From positions 1-14,422 of the forward strand of contig CAMOZF010000009.1 in assembly GCA_946630765.1 (NCBI GenBank): DNA of 14,422 nt, in the 5' to 3' direction. This document shows positions 14,273-14,422 of this stretch, piece after piece. Both the position numbers and the translations under genes were made by a program. How positions within the stretch are numbered: the stretch's first letter is position 1; each line of letters opens with the position of its first letter. This DNA comes from an uncultured Lachnospiraceae bacterium. Lineage in GTDB: Bacteria; Bacillota_A; Clostridia; Lachnospirales; Lachnospiraceae. Below the pieces are notes generated by a model. That model ran no database searches. It was given only the letters and a program-made list of their open reading frames with translations, and was not told the DNA's origin.

Positions 14273-14422
14273 TCACAGTCCGACGGAGCGGGCGGTTTCC
14301 TTCAGCGTCGCGGCGGACTGCAGAAGCGCCTCGGTTTCGCGCTTGTTGAGGTCGATCGGCACCTGCGTTTCGACGCCGTTCTTGCCGACGTTCCGTGCAG
14401 CGGATACGGCGTCATCGGCCGG
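14273..14422 (-). CDS. Probable L-lactate/malate dehydrogenase, C-terminal fragment
   Basis: The last 49 codons and the stop of a gene that continues beyond the window. The peptide contains NVGKNGVETQVPIDLN, then EALLQSAATLKET. This resembles the C-terminus of the NAD-dependent lactate/malate dehydrogenase family, where a GxNGxE turn, a VPIxL strand and a final SAxxLKE helix are typical. The active-site parts are not in the window, so lactate and malate dehydrogenase cannot be told apart. It is convergent with the peptidase gene across the shared terminator. Confidence 0.6.
   Translation of the reverse strand, partial: PADDAVSAARNVGKNGVETQVPIDLNKRETEALLQSAATLKETARSVGL

Overview
The window looks like chromosomal DNA from a GC-rich anaerobic Firmicute, most likely a Lachnospiraceae-type Clostridium relative. 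The reasons are strong AAGGAGG-type ribosome sites, sigma-A-like promoters with 16-17 bp spacers, a YerC/YecD TrpR-family regulator beside a HisZ-dependent (short HisG) histidine operon, a DUF3783-like protein, and a cytosolic M16C peptidase. This is inferred from gene content; no rRNA or other taxonomic marker is present. No tRNA, rRNA, CRISPR array, insertion sequence or phage gene was seen.

Layout. Positions 1-3396, minus strand: the start of a histidine operon, yerC - hisZ/hisG fusion - hisD - hisC (cut by the window edge), tightly packed, with a good promoter in front of yerC. Positions 3504-3893, minus: a small DUF3783-like protein just upstream, which may read into yerC. Positions 4077-5306, plus: a PlsC-type acyltransferase fused to a zinc ribbon and a C-terminal domain, with a clear promoter, ending at a strong hairpin terminator shared with the convergent gene.

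Positions 5383-10972 hold a sugar-acid (hexuronate-like) catabolic locus. An SDR oxidoreductase and a mannonate dehydratase-like UxuA overlap by 4 bp on the minus strand, followed by an 11-bp overlap with an unexpected winged-helix/PD-(D/E)XK nuclease-like protein. Divergent from them is an enolase-superfamily dehydratase with an atypical active site. Convergent with that gene is an MFS transporter. The 260-bp divergent intergenic region carries two good promoters and a set of T-runs phased at 9-10 bp. The likely logic is import by the MFS protein, oxidoreduction by the SDR, and dehydration to 2-keto-3-deoxy acids by the two dehydratases. The actual substrate is not fixed by the sequence, and no 2-keto-3-deoxy acid kinase, aldolase or transcriptional regulator lies in the window.

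Positions 11220-14120, plus: a 966-residue M16C (PreP-like) metallopeptidase. Positions 14273-14422, minus: the C-terminus of a probable lactate/malate dehydrogenase. Copies of a short GGATCC...GGATGACA repeat sit between stop codon and terminator after both the enolase-superfamily gene and the peptidase gene.

The best leads for something undescribed are the nuclease-like protein translationally overlapping uxuA, the HisZ-HisG fusion with what looks like a retained internal start for free HisG, the acyltransferase/zinc-ribbon fusion, and the enolase-superfamily enzyme lacking an expected catalytic histidine. I see no clear-cut new defence or mobile system.
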